A stretch of 64,000 nucleotides of DNA from Candidatus Saccharimonadota bacterium (GCA_009777795.1 WRLC01000002.1:1-64000), one strand, 5' to 3'. Positions 25,271 to 35,224 are shown, numbered from the stretch's first letter. Translations and numbers: made by a program. The notes: generated by a model from the sequence alone, not told the origin.

Positions 25271-26282
25271 TGCTGAGGTCGCGAGGGTTGGTGGGTGGCA
25301 GGTCGGCGTAGAGGGCGGCGCGGGCAATCATAACGGCGTTGTCGGTGGAAAGGGAGGGCTCGGGCAGTAAGAGTTTGCCCGTGAAGAGTTGCTCGGCTTG
25401 GTCGCGGAGCCGTTGGTTAGCGGCGACGCCGCCAGCAATGATAATTTGCTCGGGGCGAAACTCTTGGTCGGCTTTTTGAAGGACGTTGAGTAATATGGCG
25501 ATGGCTGACTCTTGGAAGAGGCTGGCTAGTTGGTCTTTTTGCTCGGGCGAGAGGAGCTTGGCAACATCAAGACTAGACATGCGGAAATCACCGCCAGCCA
25601 GCTCTTGGGCGCGACGGAGAAAGGCAGTCTTGAGGCCAGAAAATGAGAAGTCGTAGGGGTTATCAAGCTTGGGTGTGGGCAACAAGGGTGTAGGTGATGC
25701 GGCTTTGGCTGCTGCCTTGGCTATGCTAGGGCCGCCGGGGTAGGAGAGGCCGAGGATTTTGGCGGCCTTGTCGAAGGCTTCGCCGACGGCGTCGTCGCGG
25801 GTTTGGCCGAGAATCTGGTGGTCGCTGTGGGACTGGAGGAGATAGAGGGTGGTGTGGCCGCCGGAGATGACGAGAGCGAGGGCAGGGAAGCGGATTTCCT
25901 CGGGGTTAACGCCGTAGATGTGGGCATAGACGTGGTCGACGGCGACAAGCGGTAGGTCGAGGACCTCGGCCATGGTCTTGGCAGTCATGGCGCCAATCAT
26001 CAGACCGCCGATGAGGCCGGGGCGATTGGCGATGGCGATGGCGTCAAGCTCGCCCGGCAATTCAGTAAGCTTGGCATTTTGGAGGGCGAGTTTGATGGTA
26101 GGCAGGATGGCGCGAAGGTGTTCGCGGGCGGCGATTTCGGGAAAGACGCCACCGAACGGCTGATGAATGGCAACTTGTGAAGCGACGATGCTGCTAAGAG
26201 TTTCGACGCCAGCAGAGACGCTGCCGCTAATGACGGCGGCGGCGGTTTCATCGCAGGTGCTTTCGATGCCGAGGACTTTCAT
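25257..26282 (-). CDS. tsaD: tRNA t6A threonylcarbamoyltransferase TsaD
   Basis: TsaD transfers threonylcarbamoyl to A37 of ANN-reading tRNAs. The N-terminal GIESTCDETAAAVI and the metal-binding VDHVYAHIYG (two histidines) are seen, with IIAGGVAANQRLR further on. The start at 26282 is preferred because TATAAT (26294-26289) ends 6 nt upstream; an ATG at 26288 is also in frame. Length is 341 aa. Confidence 0.95.
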   Translation of the reverse strand: MKVLGIESTCDETAAAVISGSVSAGVETLSSIVASQVAIHQPFGGVFPEIAAREHLRAILPTIKLALQNAKLTELPGELDAIAIANRPGLIGGLMIGAMTAKTMAEVLDLPLVAVDHVYAHIYGVNPEEIRFPALALVISGGHTTLYLLQSHSDHQILGQTRDDAVGEAFDKAAKILGLSYPGGPSIAKAAAKAASPTPLLPTPKLDNPYDFSFSGLKTAFLRRAQELAGGDFRMSSLDVAKLLSPEQKDQLASLFQESAIAILLNVLQKADQEFRPEQIIIAGGVAANQRLRDQAEQLFTGKLLLPEPSLSTDNAVMIARAALYADLPPTNPRDLSITPN

Positions 26283-26315
26283 TTGCATATTATAGCATAT
26301 TTTGGGCTAATGTGC

Positions 26316-26387
26316 TATAATAGGAGAACGCGCGCCAGATGGCGCGTGAATATAGCGGGGAGACCCGTGAACTTTAGGAGTGTGCTT
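26316..26387 (+). promoter_or_regulatory. Promoter and structured leader of SLOG gene
   Basis: CTATAAT (TATAAT 26316-26321) is followed by a CGCGCCA...TGGCGCG hairpin, then GTGAACTTTA and an AGGAG ribosome site. It belongs to the shared leader type. Confidence 0.55.
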
Positions 26388-26882
26388 ATGGAAGAAGCTA
26401 CAAAGAGGCAAATTACGTGCTGCTTTACCGGCCACCGGATGATAGCCGAGGGGGACAAAGAGACGCTGGGGCAACGGACAAGAGCGGCGGCTGAAGAGTT
26501 GATTCGAGAGGGGGTGGAATGCTTCCTGTGCGGTGGCGCTATCGGTTTTGATACGATGGCCGGTCAGGTCATTGTAGGCCTGCGGCAGGAATACCCTAAG
26601 GTGAAACTGAAGATGATTCTGCCATGTAAGAATCAAGATGCAAAATGGAGCGCCGAAGAAAAGGCGGCCTATCAAGAGTTGCTGAAAGTGGCGGATGAAC
26701 GTATCTATGTTTCAGAGGAAGATTATTTTGATGGCTGCATGAAGGCGCGAAATATCCGTCTGGTGGAAGAGAGCGGCTATTGCATAGCTTACATGAGGAA
26801 GGCAGTCAGAAGCGGTACCGCTCAAACTGTGCGTTTGGCTAAGAAGCAAGGTCTCAAGATAATCAACTTGGCAGAGCAATGA
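26388..26882 (+). CDS. SLOG-family protein (DUF1273/YpsA-like)
   Basis: This 164 aa protein has CCFTGHRM near the N-terminus and a CGGAIGFDTMAGQ glycine-rich loop, typical of YpsA-type SLOG proteins with a Rossmann fold that may bind a nucleotide ligand. It has the same type of leader as the orphan small genes. The start at 26388 follows an AGGAG site; longer in-frame readings run through the promoter and leader. In B. subtilis YpsA affects cell division, but its role here is unknown. Confidence 0.85.
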   Translation: MEEATKRQITCCFTGHRMIAEGDKETLGQRTRAAAEELIREGVECFLCGGAIGFDTMAGQVIVGLRQEYPKVKLKMILPCKNQDAKWSAEEKAAYQELLKVADERIYVSEEDYFDGCMKARNIRLVEESGYCIAYMRKAVRSGTAQTVRLAKKQGLKIINLAEQ

Positions 26883-26900
26883 GCAACGCACCACACAAGA

Positions 26901-26924
26901 AAACACGCCCAAGAGGGCGTGTTT
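26901..26924. terminator. Bidirectional terminator
   Basis: AAACACGCCC and GGGCGTGTTT pair perfectly across an AAGA loop. It lies between the convergent SLOG gene and tuf. Confidence 0.85.
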
Positions 26925-26943
26925 CCATTTTGGTACGGATTGC

Positions 26944-28128
26944 TTATTTGACAATCTTGGTGATGACACCAGCACCAACTGTGCGGCCACCTTCGCGGAT
27001 AGCGAAGTTGTCGTTGTTGTTCATAGCGATTGGAGCAAGCAACTTGACCTTGAAAGTGACGGTGTCGCCCGGCATGACAATCTCTTTGTCAGCTGGTAGC
27101 TCGACTTCGCCGGTGACGTCGGTGGTGCGGAAGTAGAACTGTGGCTTGTAGCCCTTGGCAAATGGGGTGTGGCGGCCGCCTTCTTCCTTTTTCAAGATGT
27201 AAACTTCAGCCTCAAACTCGGTGTGAGGGTCAATCGTGCCGGGAGCAGCGAGAACTTGACCACGCTCGATTTGCTCGCGCTCAATACCGCGGAGCAAGAG
27301 GCCGGCGTTGTCGCCAGCGCGACCTTCGTCAAGAGTCTTTTTGAAGGCTTCGATACCGGTGACGACGGATTTCTGGGTAGGTTTCAAACCGACAATTTCG
27401 ATCTCGTCGTTAAGCTTGATGATACCTTGCTCGATACGGCCAGTAGCAACGGTGCCACGACCCTTAATCGAGAAGACGTCTTCGACTGGCATGAGGAATG
27501 GCTTGTCGACTTCGCGCTTTGGTTCCTCAACCCATTCGTCGAGAGCTTTGACAAGCTCCATGATGGCGTCTTCGTTAGCGGCGTCGCCCTCAAGGGCTTT
27601 GGCAGCCGAACCTTTGATGATTGGGGCGTTGTCGCCATCGTAGCCGTTTTTGGTCAAGAGTTCGCGGATGTCCATCTCAACGAGGTCAACGAGTTCTGGG
27701 TCAGCGAGGTCCATTTTGTTCATAAAGACGACAATTTTTGGAACGTTAACTTGGCGCGCCAAGAGAACGTGCTCGCGGGTCTGAGGTAGTGGGCCGTCGT
27801 TGGCTGCAACAACCAAGATAGCGCCATCGACCTGGGCGGCACCGGTAATCATATTCTTAACATAGTCGGCGTGGCCCGGCATGTCGACGTGAGCATAGTG
27901 GCGGTTAGCGCTCTCGTACTCTTGGTGCGAGGTAGCGATGGTGATACCGCGGGCCTTTTCCTCTGGTGCGTTGTCGATCTTGTCGTAAGCGACCGGTTTG
28001 TTAGTTTCGCTTGGAAGTTTCTTTGCCAAGACGTGTGTGAGAGCTGCCGTCAAAGTAGTCTTACCGTGGTCGACATGACCCATAGTACCGACATTAACGT
28101 GAGGCTTGCTCCTGTCAAAATTTGCCAT
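26944..28128 (-). CDS. tuf: Elongation factor Tu
   Basis: EF-Tu delivers aminoacyl-tRNA to the ribosome. [23 protein letters not shown] and NKMD ([11 protein letters not shown]) are seen. The start at 28128 ([14 protein letters not shown]) has an AAGGAG site just upstream; the longer frame is not supported. Length is 394 aa. It stands alone, not in an str operon. Codon choice is C-rich, as expected of a highly expressed gene. Confidence 0.98.
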   Translation of the reverse strand: MANFDRSKPHVNVGTMGHVDHGKTTLTAALTHVLAKKLPSETNKPVAYDKIDNAPEEKARGITIATSHQEYESANRHYAHVDMPGHADYVKNMITGAAQVDGAILVVAANDGPLPQTREHVLLARQVNVPKIVVFMNKMDLADPELVDLVEMDIRELLTKNGYDGDNAPIIKGSAAKALEGDAANEDAIMELVKALDEWVEEPKREVDKPFLMPVEDVFSIKGRGTVATGRIEQGIIKLNDEIEIVGLKPTQKSVVTGIEAFKKTLDEGRAGDNAGLLLRGIEREQIERGQVLAAPGTIDPHTEFEAEVYILKKEEGGRHTPFAKGYKPQFYFRTTDVTGEVELPADKEIVMPGDTVTFKVKLLAPIAMNNNDNFAIREGGRTVGAGVITKIVK

Positions 28129-28220
28129 TTGTTTCTCCTTCTTATCTTCGGGCACTAATAATAACCAGCCCAATTTACCATAATTATATAGTATGGTCAG
28201 GCAAAAATCAAGAGTTTTTG

Positions 28221-29666
28221 CTAGATAGTGCGAACTTGGATGGTGTCAGTACCGCCGACAACGCCTTGCTGGCGGCCAGAGAGAATGACAACGACGGTAT
28301 CTTCGCTTTCGTGGCCGATGACGCCGGCGGCTTCGAGGCGTTCGGCTAGCATAAAGCCGAAGTTATGCTCGAAGGGAGCGACGTAGCTATCGACACCGTA
28401 GCACATGACTAGTTGGTTGGCGACGCGGGGGTCGTCGGAGACGCTGACAATGCGGATGCTCGGGCGATTGGCGCTGGCGAGCCAAGTGGTGAAGCCGGTT
28501 TTGGTCTCGGCGACGATGGCGTCGGCCTCGATGCCTTCGGCGACTTTGACGCCTTGGCGGCAGATTCGCTCAACCGGGAGCTCGACATCGGGCTTGAGGT
28601 ATTCGACGGGGTTGTTCTCCTGCGTGTATTCGATGATTTCACGGAGGGCCTGGATAGTTTCGAGAGGGAATTCGCCAACGGCGGTCTCTTCGGAGAGCAT
28701 GATGGCATCGGCGCCCATGATGACGGCACTGGCGACGTTGTCGGCCTCGGCGCGGGTAGGGATGGGGCTATTGTACATGGTACCCATGGTTTGGGTAGCG
28801 ACGATGACTTGGGTGCCGTAGCGGCGGCAGAAGTGGACGAGTTTGCGCTGTATGGTAGGAACGGCTTGCATGCCGACCTCATAGGCCATGTCGCCGCGGG
28901 CGACCATGACGACGTCGGCCTCGCGGGCGATGGCGTCCATGGCGGCATCACTAACGACGGATTGCTTGGTCTCGATTTTGGCTATAATCTTAATTGAGTC
29001 GGGGTAGCCGGCTTCTTTTAAGAGGCGGCGGCCTTCAACGATGTTGTCGGCGCTTTGGATGAAGGAGAGGGCGACAAAATCGATGTCTTTATCGGCACCA
29101 AAACGCATGTCTTCGAGGTCTTTTTCAGGGAAGACGTCGGAGCCAAAGTCGGTGTCGGGAAGATTGATGCCTTTTTTGCGTTTGATTTCGCCGTCGTTTT
29201 CAACCCGGACTTTGATGGCGGTGGGGCTGGAGATTTCGATAATAGTAGTTTTGACCTTGCCGTCGAAGATCCAAGCGATTTCGCCGGGTTTGACCTTTTC
29301 GGCCAAGTTGTACTGGAGGGGGAGGGTGTGGCTGCCGTCGTGCTCGGCGTCGCGGAGGGCGTAGTCGAGGACGAGTTCGTCGCCGGTTTTGACGTGGAGG
29401 CTGTCGTCTTTGATGTCGCCGAGGCGGATTTTGGGGCCTTGGAGGTCTTGGACGATGGCAACTCGGCGGCCGAGGCGTTCAGAGGCGGCGCGGATGTCGC
29501 GGATGACATGCTCCTTTTCCTCAAAAGAGCCGTGGGAGAAGTTGAGGCGGTAGATGTCGACCCCGGCATTCATGATGCTTTCGATTGCTTGCTGGCCATC
29601 GGTAGGGTTCCAAGTTGCAGGCCCGATGGTGGCCATGATTTTGGTGCGTTTGAATATGTTGCTCAT
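28221..29666 (-). CDS. pyk: Pyruvate kinase
   Basis: The enzyme makes pyruvate and ATP from phosphoenolpyruvate. KIMATIGPA at the start, IKIIAKIET with the catalytic lysine, and [14 protein letters not shown] are seen. Length is 481 aa, with a full C-terminal domain. The start overlaps the stop of the upstream DUF975 gene by 4 bp. It is the only glycolytic enzyme in this window. Confidence 0.96.
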   Translation of the reverse strand: MSNIFKRTKIMATIGPATWNPTDGQQAIESIMNAGVDIYRLNFSHGSFEEKEHVIRDIRAASERLGRRVAIVQDLQGPKIRLGDIKDDSLHVKTGDELVLDYALRDAEHDGSHTLPLQYNLAEKVKPGEIAWIFDGKVKTTIIEISSPTAIKVRVENDGEIKRKKGINLPDTDFGSDVFPEKDLEDMRFGADKDIDFVALSFIQSADNIVEGRRLLKEAGYPDSIKIIAKIETKQSVVSDAAMDAIAREADVVMVARGDMAYEVGMQAVPTIQRKLVHFCRRYGTQVIVATQTMGTMYNSPIPTRAEADNVASAVIMGADAIMLSEETAVGEFPLETIQALREIIEYTQENNPVEYLKPDVELPVERICRQGVKVAEGIEADAIVAETKTGFTTWLASANRPSIRIVSVSDDPRVANQLVMCYGVDSYVAPFEHNFGFMLAERLEAAGVIGHESEDTVVVILSGRQQGVVGGTDTIQVRTI

Positions 29667-30259
29667 TTTTTGTCAGACTTGGCGTTGGATTTAATTTTGT
29701 CATAGAAGGCAGCGAGGGTGAGCTCCATGTAAGGGCCGACGTAGATGAAGGCGAGGCCGAAAGTGATGCCGACGAGGAGAATCCAAGGGAGGAAAGAGAG
29801 GTAGAGGACGAAGATGTCCATTTTGTGGCCGTTCATGATGGCGATGGATTTCTTCTGAGCTTCGCCGGCGGTGATGTCTTTGTTGTCAGCGAGAACGTAG
29901 AAAGTTTGGGAATAGGCGAGGCCTTTGATGATGCCGGGGATGATGAAGAGGAGCGACCAGAGGAAGGTGAAGAAGACGACGCGGAGGTAGCCTTCGAGAG
30001 TGCGGCCGAAGTTGTTGTTTTTGAAGCCGGCGAAGAGGTCGTCGAGCTTGGGTTGGGTGTTTTTGCGGAGGCTGGTGAGGAAGATGAAGGCCAAGGCGTA
30101 GGCGAGGGCACCGCCGAGGATGAAGACGGCGAGTGAGCCCCAAACGGTGAGGCCAATGAGGGAGAAAACTAATGTCGGCAAGAATAAGATAAGGAAAAAG
30201 TTGAAGACCTTGCCACTGAGGACCTTTTTGGCTTGGGTTTTTAGTTCTGCTCGATTCAT
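29663..30259 (-). CDS. DUF975 family membrane protein
   Basis: This protein of about 198 aa has four to five hydrophobic segments and the family-type sequence LLFIIPGIIKGLAYSQTFYVLADN followed by a KKSIAIMNGHKMD stretch. The function of the family is unknown. The start at 30259 (MNRAELKTQAK) is preferred over the upstream ATG. It is translationally coupled to pyk. Confidence 0.82.
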   Translation of the reverse strand: MNRAELKTQAKKVLSGKVFNFFLILFLPTLVFSLIGLTVWGSLAVFILGGALAYALAFIFLTSLRKNTQPKLDDLFAGFKNNNFGRTLEGYLRVVFFTFLWSLLFIIPGIIKGLAYSQTFYVLADNKDITAGEAQKKSIAIMNGHKMDIFVLYLSFLPWILLVGITFGLAFIYVGPYMELTLAAFYDKIKSNAKSDKK

Positions 30260-30384
30260 ATATACTCCTATTTTGAAATAGTATATCACACAATTTAGCA
30301 CTTTGTAGGCGAATTTTGCGTGTTATATGTATTTAAAGACCTAGCTAAGGATGAGCTAAATGCCTTATGTGATATACTGGAAAC

Positions 30385-31353
30385 ATGATAGTAATTTTGC
30401 TCATTCTCTACATGGTAGCGGTATTTTTGGTCGCGGTGCGGCCGACCCATTCGATTTTGAGCCATTATGAGCTGGAACGGCGGGCCAAAAGTGGCGACCA
30501 GCAGGCCAAAAAAGCGATTTTTCGCGAGAAAATGCTGCCGAGCGTCTTGGTTTTGCGCGATTTTTTGGTTTTTCTGGCTATTCTCGGCTTTGCGGTTGTG
30601 GCGCATTTTGAGTACGGCTTCTCGGCGGCGCTCTTTATCACGGCGCTAGCGGCTATCACGCTTGCGGTAGTGCGCAATATCCGCACTTGGTCGAATTTAG
30701 CCACCCGCATCTATCGCCATGCGGAGCCAGAACTATTGAACTTTGTCAAATATCTTTATGTGGTTTTGAAGTTTTTTGCTGGAGTCAAGGACGATTTCAT
30801 TAACCCGGCCATCGGCAGCAAAGACGAGCTGATGCGTCTCGTCCAAACTGCCAGCGACGGGGTAGTTTCGAGCGAAGAAAAGCAGCTTTTGATTGGTGCC
30901 TTGCAGTTTTCGGAATATAAGGCCAGCGACATTATGACGCCCATCGACCAAGCGGTTATGGTTAAGGCCTCGACCGAGCTGACACCAACTAAAATCGACG
31001 AATTGGCCCGCGTCCACCTCCGCCGCTTCCCGGTCTTCGACAAAAATGAGGATAACATCGTCGGCATTCTCAATATCCGCCGCCTCACCAGCCTCTCGGT
31101 CAAAGAAACCTTGACTGCGCGCGAAATTATGCGGCCCAAAGTTTATTTTGCCCGCACCGATAATACACTCGACGACGTGCTGGCGATTTTTGCCCGCACC
31201 AATACATTTATGTTAATTGTCATCGACCGCAAAAAGAAACCGCGCGGTATTCTCACCGTTTCCGACATCTTCGAGCGCTTGCTCGGCCGGCCGCTCTCCG
31301 ACGATTTTGAGTTCGATGCTGACGCTGACGCTGTCGCTTCGCGCATCAAGTAA
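30385..31353 (+). CDS. CNNM/HlyC-type membrane protein with CBS pair
   Basis: This 322 aa protein has two or three N-terminal hydrophobic segments and then two CBS-type repeats (IMTPIDQAVMV and IMRPKVYFARTDNT, ending in GILTVSDIFERLLG). This layout belongs to CorC/HlyC or CNNM-like putative ion transporters. The C-terminal corC/HlyC extension is missing. TATACT ends 9 nt before the ATG. A terminator follows. Confidence 0.85.
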   Translation: MIVILLILYMVAVFLVAVRPTHSILSHYELERRAKSGDQQAKKAIFREKMLPSVLVLRDFLVFLAILGFAVVAHFEYGFSAALFITALAAITLAVVRNIRTWSNLATRIYRHAEPELLNFVKYLYVVLKFFAGVKDDFINPAIGSKDELMRLVQTASDGVVSSEEKQLLIGALQFSEYKASDIMTPIDQAVMVKASTELTPTKIDELARVHLRRFPVFDKNEDNIVGILNIRRLTSLSVKETLTAREIMRPKVYFARTDNTLDDVLAIFARTNTFMLIVIDRKKKPRGILTVSDIFERLLGRPLSDDFEFDADADAVASRIK

Positions 31354-31355
31354 AA

Positions 31356-31411
31356 ACGGCTGCCGTCGTTTGCCGAAGCTACTAGTCTACAGCCGTTATT
31401 TATATTTTTGG
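31356..31411 (+). terminator. Terminator of CBS-domain gene
   Basis: ACGGCTG (31356-31362) pairs with CAGCCGT (31390-31396), followed by a T-rich stretch. Confidence 0.7.
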
Positions 31412-31439
31412 TTGCTTGGGCTTTCGCCAAACCAACGCT

Positions 31440-31823
31440 GCTTTTAACTGGGTTTATTTGATATTCATCAACATTCTCGGCGCTCAAAACGCTTACCTGA
31501 TGCGTAAAAGATAAACACTCGGGAACACTAGACCCCGGAAAGAGGACAGCCCGCCAGCCAATATTCTGATTCGTGCCGCCCGTGCCCCTACCGAACGCGA
31601 AGACGCCAGCAGCCGCGCCATTCTCCGCCTGTCCGCCACGTGCGAACCACGGATTCGCCGCAGTCGGCGACTCCGAGCGGTCCCCGCCCCAGCCGCCAAG
31701 ACCGGAGGCCGTTGCTTGGGCATTGGACGGACACGCAAATGGAGAGTAGATGTTCGTCATCGTTAAGAGCCACAACCGCCATACGTGATTGCTATCTTTA
31801 TTATACACTACCTGACCGCCTAC
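31440..31823 (-). pseudogene. Fragment resembling a DGR variable-region domain
   Basis: A minus-strand frame after a stop at 31824 encodes a Gly/Trp-rich sequence with WFARGGQAENGAAAGVFAF and then GGTNQNIGWRAVLF. This is the pattern at the C-terminus of diversity-generating retroelement target proteins (RGG..xNG..AGVFAF....NIGFR). The full lectin-like domain, a signal sequence and a proper stop are missing, and the frame reads on into the neighbouring terminator and gene. No reverse transcriptase or template repeat is seen in this window. It is most likely a remnant. Confidence 0.5.
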
Positions 31824-31832
31824 TTAGTTCGT

Positions 31833-31843
31833 GGGGGGGGGGG
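31833..31843 (+). repeat. Poly-G tract (G11) upstream of ybaB promoter
   Basis: Eleven G lie 24 bp before the TATAAT (31868-31873) of the ybaB-recR unit, roughly where a -35 element would be. It is the third long G/C run in the window. Length changes could alter promoter spacing or mark the edge of the decayed fragment next to it. Confidence 0.6.
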
Positions 31844-31889
31844 AATTGTAAAGGGCGGGCGATATGCTATAATAGAGAAAAGGAGAAGG

Positions 31890-32180
31890 ATGGCTTTTGA
31901 ACAATTGAAGATGCTAAACGAACTGAAAAAGGCGCAAAAAGCTCTGGCGAACGAGATTATCGAGGTCGAGGCAGGCGAGGGCGCGGTGGTAGTGCGGGTG
32001 AATGGCGAGTTAAAAATCCAGAAAATCGCGCTTGACCCAGAGAAAATCGATTTTGACGACATGGCGGAGCTCGAGCGCTGGCTGGAAAAGGCGATTGCCG
32101 AGGCTTACACGCGGGCGCAGAAGATTGCGCAGGAGAAAATGACCCCGCTGATGGGCTCACTCGGGTTAGGCGGCAAATAA
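31890..32180 (+). CDS. Nucleoid-associated protein YbaB/EbfC
   Basis: This 96 aa protein has the helical N-terminus and VRVNGELKIQKIALDPEKID strand region of the YbaB family of small DNA-binding dimers. GGAGAAGG precedes the ATG. It lies 15 bp before recR, the usual ybaB-recR pairing. Confidence 0.9.
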   Translation: MAFEQLKMLNELKKAQKALANEIIEVEAGEGAVVVRVNGELKIQKIALDPEKIDFDDMAELERWLEKAIAEAYTRAQKIAQEKMTPLMGSLGLGGK

Positions 32181-32195
32181 GGCGAGTGATCGGAA

Positions 32196-32813
32196 ATGAG
32201 TCAAAATTTGCTTCCTAAGGCCTTCCAGAGTTTGATTGAGGCGTTCGGCAAGATCCCGGGGGTGGGGGCGCGGACGGCGGAGCGTTATGCTTATTTTATT
32301 TGGAAGTCCGATCCATTGGTAGCAAAAAAGCTAGCAGATTCGCTAGCGGAGTTGCATGATTCGCTAAAATTATGCCCAAAAACCTTTGCTCTTATCTCGG
32401 GGGATGAAGAAGCATGCCCCCTCTATTATAGCACAGATAGGGACAGAAGTCAAGTTTTGGTGGTTGAGGAGCCGCTCGACATCATCGCGGTCGAGAAAAC
32501 GGGAGGCTACACGGGGACCTATCATTGTCTGGGGGGAGCGATTTCGCCGATTGATAATTTGATGCCGGAGCAACTGCGGGTGGCGGAGCTGATGGAGCGG
32601 ATAAAGGAGGACGAGGTGGCAGAGGTGATTATCGCGACGAACGCGAGCATTGAGGGCGAGAGCACGGCGATTTATCTGGCGCGGTTGATTCATGAGAAGT
32701 TTCCGAAAGTGAAGACCAGTCGGCTGGCGCGGGGGATTCCGATTGGGGTGGATTTGGAATATGCGGATAGCTTGACGCTGTCGCAGGCCCTGAAAGGCCG
32801 GACCGATATTTGA
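32196..32813 (+). CDS. recR: Recombination mediator RecR with degenerate zinc finger
   Basis: RecR works with RecO and RecF to load RecA at gaps. The helix-hairpin-helix (KIPGVGARTAERYAYF), Toprim-type segment (VLVVEEPLDIIAVEKTGGYTGTYHCLGG) and C-terminal RGIPIGVDLEYADSLTLSQAL are clear. Of the four zinc-finger cysteines only two remain (LCPKTF and ACPLYY). Length is 205 aa. An antisense consensus promoter lies inside. Confidence 0.95.
   Translation: MSQNLLPKAFQSLIEAFGKIPGVGARTAERYAYFIWKSDPLVAKKLADSLAELHDSLKLCPKTFALISGDEEACPLYYSTDRDRSQVLVVEEPLDIIAVEKTGGYTGTYHCLGGAISPIDNLMPEQLRVAELMERIKEDEVAEVIIATNASIEGESTAIYLARLIHEKFPKVKTSRLARGIPIGVDLEYADSLTLSQALKGRTDI
32425..32453 (-). promoter_or_regulatory. 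Antisense promoter inside recR
   Basis: On the minus strand TTGACT (32453-32448), a 17 bp spacer and TATAAT (32430-32425) oppose recR transcription. Confidence 0.5.
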
Positions 32814-32867
32814 CGGCTGGCGCCGAGTTTCCTTAGCGCTTTGTTTGATTGTGGTATAATATATTAG

Positions 32868-33857
32868 ATGAGCAGGATTTTAGAATTTACTAAAGAATAC
32901 CGGCGGATTGTGGTGGTGCAGGCGGAGAATCCGGATGCGGATAGCTTGGGGTCGGCGCTGGCGCTAGAGGAGGCCTTGCCAAACGAGATAGTGTCGCTCT
33001 ATTGCCCGGTGCAGGTGCCGAAATACTTACGGTATCTGCAGGGATGGGACAGAGTGGTGGACGATTTTGATTTAGAGGCCGAGGCGGCGATTATTGTTGA
33101 CACAAGTGCGCAAATCCTACTATCGAAGACACTGATGAAGCCGGAAATCGCCAATTTCTTGCAGAATAAGCCGGTTTTGGTGATTGATCATCACGAGACG
33201 GAGCCGGATTTGCCGTTTGAGTTTGCGGAGATTAGGGCGCCGGTCGAGAGTACGACGAGACTGATTTTCGAGGACTTGACAGAGGACGGGCAGACGATTA
33301 GCGCGAGCGTGGCGCAGAATCTACTGGCGGGGTTGATGAGCGACACGCTGGGCTTAACCACGGCGAGTACAGGGGCGGGGAGTTTTCGTCTGGCGGCTGA
33401 CTTGATTGATCGAGGGGCGAACATCTACCAGCTAGAGCAGAGCCGCTACGAGCTAATGAAGAAGTCGCAGCGGGTTTTGCGCTACAAGGCCGACCTGATC
33501 GAGCGAGTGGAGTACCATTTGGACGGCAGGCTGGCGACGGTGTTGATTCCATTTGAAGAAATCCAGAAATATTCGGACGAATATAATCCAAATGTGTTGA
33601 TTTTGGATGAGCTCAGGATGGTTGAGGGGGTTGAGCTGGCGGTGGCGCTAAAGACTTATCCGGATGGCAAGCTGACGGGTAAACTGCGCGCAAGTAAGCC
33701 GGTGGCCGAGGAGCTAGCAGCGGCGTTTGGCGGCGGGGGACACCCCTATGCGGCGGGTTTTCGGATTTATGAAGATTATGCGAAGTTCTTACCAGAACTA
33801 ATTAAGGTGGCAGCGGACCTGCTAGAACGGCTCGAGACAGACGAGGAGGCAGGGTGA
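32868..33857 (+). CDS. DHH-family phosphoesterase (NrnA-like)
   Basis: This is probably an oligoribonuclease or cyclic-dinucleotide phosphodiesterase. NPDADSLGSALAL, VIDHHETEPD and the DHHA1 motif FGGGGHPYAAGFRI are seen. Length (329 aa) is normal. TATAAT ends 7 nt before the ATG, predicting a leaderless mRNA. The stop overlaps the GTG start of the next gene. Confidence 0.92.
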   Translation: MSRILEFTKEYRRIVVVQAENPDADSLGSALALEEALPNEIVSLYCPVQVPKYLRYLQGWDRVVDDFDLEAEAAIIVDTSAQILLSKTLMKPEIANFLQNKPVLVIDHHETEPDLPFEFAEIRAPVESTTRLIFEDLTEDGQTISASVAQNLLAGLMSDTLGLTTASTGAGSFRLAADLIDRGANIYQLEQSRYELMKKSQRVLRYKADLIERVEYHLDGRLATVLIPFEEIQKYSDEYNPNVLILDELRMVEGVELAVALKTYPDGKLTGKLRASKPVAEELAAAFGGGGHPYAAGFRIYEDYAKFLPELIKVAADLLERLETDEEAG

Positions 33858-35224
33858 AAATCCTAAAGACCCGGTTCACGGGCACGATTACTTACCAATT
33901 GCGCTACGTCTGGCTTTATATTGTAATCGGGGCGTTGTTGCTGGGCTCAATTATCGCGATGCCGTCGCTAACGGGCATGCGTTTATCAGAGGCGGAGCGG
34001 GCGAGCGCGCTAATTTCGGTTGACGCGGAGTTGAGTTTAGCGAACTTCCCATACCATCTTTTGCAAGATTTGTCAATCCGGCTACTCGGGATGACGCCAC
34101 TGGCAATCAAGCTGCCCTCGATAGTGCTGGGGGTGATTACGGCCATCCTGCTGACCCTCTTGTTGAACCGGTGGTATCGCAATCTGACGGCTTTTACGAC
34201 CGCCACCTTGATTGTCTCGAGCGTCGCCTTCTTGGACTTGACGAGTCAAGGGACGCCGGGGATTCTTTATGTCTTGTTCCCAGTGCTAATGCTATGGCTA
34301 GGCTCGCAAATCATTGACGAGAAGCCAAAAGCAATCACGGTCGCGGCGCTAGCGGCGACGACAATTATCGCGGCATTTATACCTTATATGATATATTTTA
34401 ACATAGCCATGTTCGTTCTAGTAATCGCCCACCCACACTTGCGCTTTGCCTTGCGCGGCGTGAGCAAACGCTCGGTAGGGATGGCGGCTGGATTGGCCGC
34501 GGTATTGGTTCTGCCGCTGCTATTCTTCACGGGGAACTTCGACTTTTGGAGCTTAGTGGGGCCAAACCTCGACATGATGCAAAACGCCACCGCAACTTGG
34601 CGGCAAATTGCCGGGCTCGGCCAGCCATTATCGTGGTTTTCGCTACCGGTCTTGCTCCTAGCGCTCATTGGTACTTATGCGACATTTTTGGACTATCACA
34701 TCGCGAGGAACAATATCGCTTTCGTATTGATGCTTCTGACAGCGGCAGCTTCGCTCTTCTGGCCACCGCTATTTACGATAGTAATTTTGCTAATCGCGAT
34801 TCTGGTGGGCAACGGGGTAGGCTTCTTAGCGCGAAATTGGCGAGGCATCTTCCCGCACAATGTTTATGCGACTTTAATCGCGCTTATGCCACTTATGGCA
34901 TTTTGCCTAATGACAGCGGCGGGGAGCATCAGCTTCTTCCATGTGGCGCCGCGGACAATCGCGAGCGTACATTATGGAGCAAATACCGACTACCAGATAT
35001 TGGCGGAACATCTGGAAGAAAAGGACGTACTGGTGATTGAGCAGGGCACGGATTTTTACGCGCGAGCATTTGCCGGGCACGAGACTTATGGGAGTTGGCA
35101 GCAAGACAACGTCAACGGTAGCCGAATTATCGCGGATAGGCCGCTAACGACTAACCGGCGGCTAGAACAGGTCTTGACGAACAGTAGCGCGACATCGAGC
35201 GCGCGGTTTTACATATATAGATAG
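33854..35224 (+). CDS. GT-C type membrane glycosyltransferase-like protein
   Basis: This 456 aa protein has about ten hydrophobic segments and a short C-terminal extracytoplasmic part. The first loop carries SEAERASALISVDAELSLANFPYH and then RLLGMTPLAIKLPSIVLG, resembling ArnT/PMT-like GT39 transferases that use lipid-linked sugars. Sugar and acceptor are unknown. The GTG start overlaps the nrnA stop by 4 bp. Confidence 0.75.
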   Translation: MKILKTRFTGTITYQLRYVWLYIVIGALLLGSIIAMPSLTGMRLSEAERASALISVDAELSLANFPYHLLQDLSIRLLGMTPLAIKLPSIVLGVITAILLTLLLNRWYRNLTAFTTATLIVSSVAFLDLTSQGTPGILYVLFPVLMLWLGSQIIDEKPKAITVAALAATTIIAAFIPYMIYFNIAMFVLVIAHPHLRFALRGVSKRSVGMAAGLAAVLVLPLLFFTGNFDFWSLVGPNLDMMQNATATWRQIAGLGQPLSWFSLPVLLLALIGTYATFLDYHIARNNIAFVLMLLTAAASLFWPPLFTIVILLIAILVGNGVGFLARNWRGIFPHNVYATLIALMPLMAFCLMTAAGSISFFHVAPRTIASVHYGANTDYQILAEHLEEKDVLVIEQGTDFYARAFAGHETYGSWQQDNVNGSRIIADRPLTTNRRLEQVLTNSSATSSARFYIYR

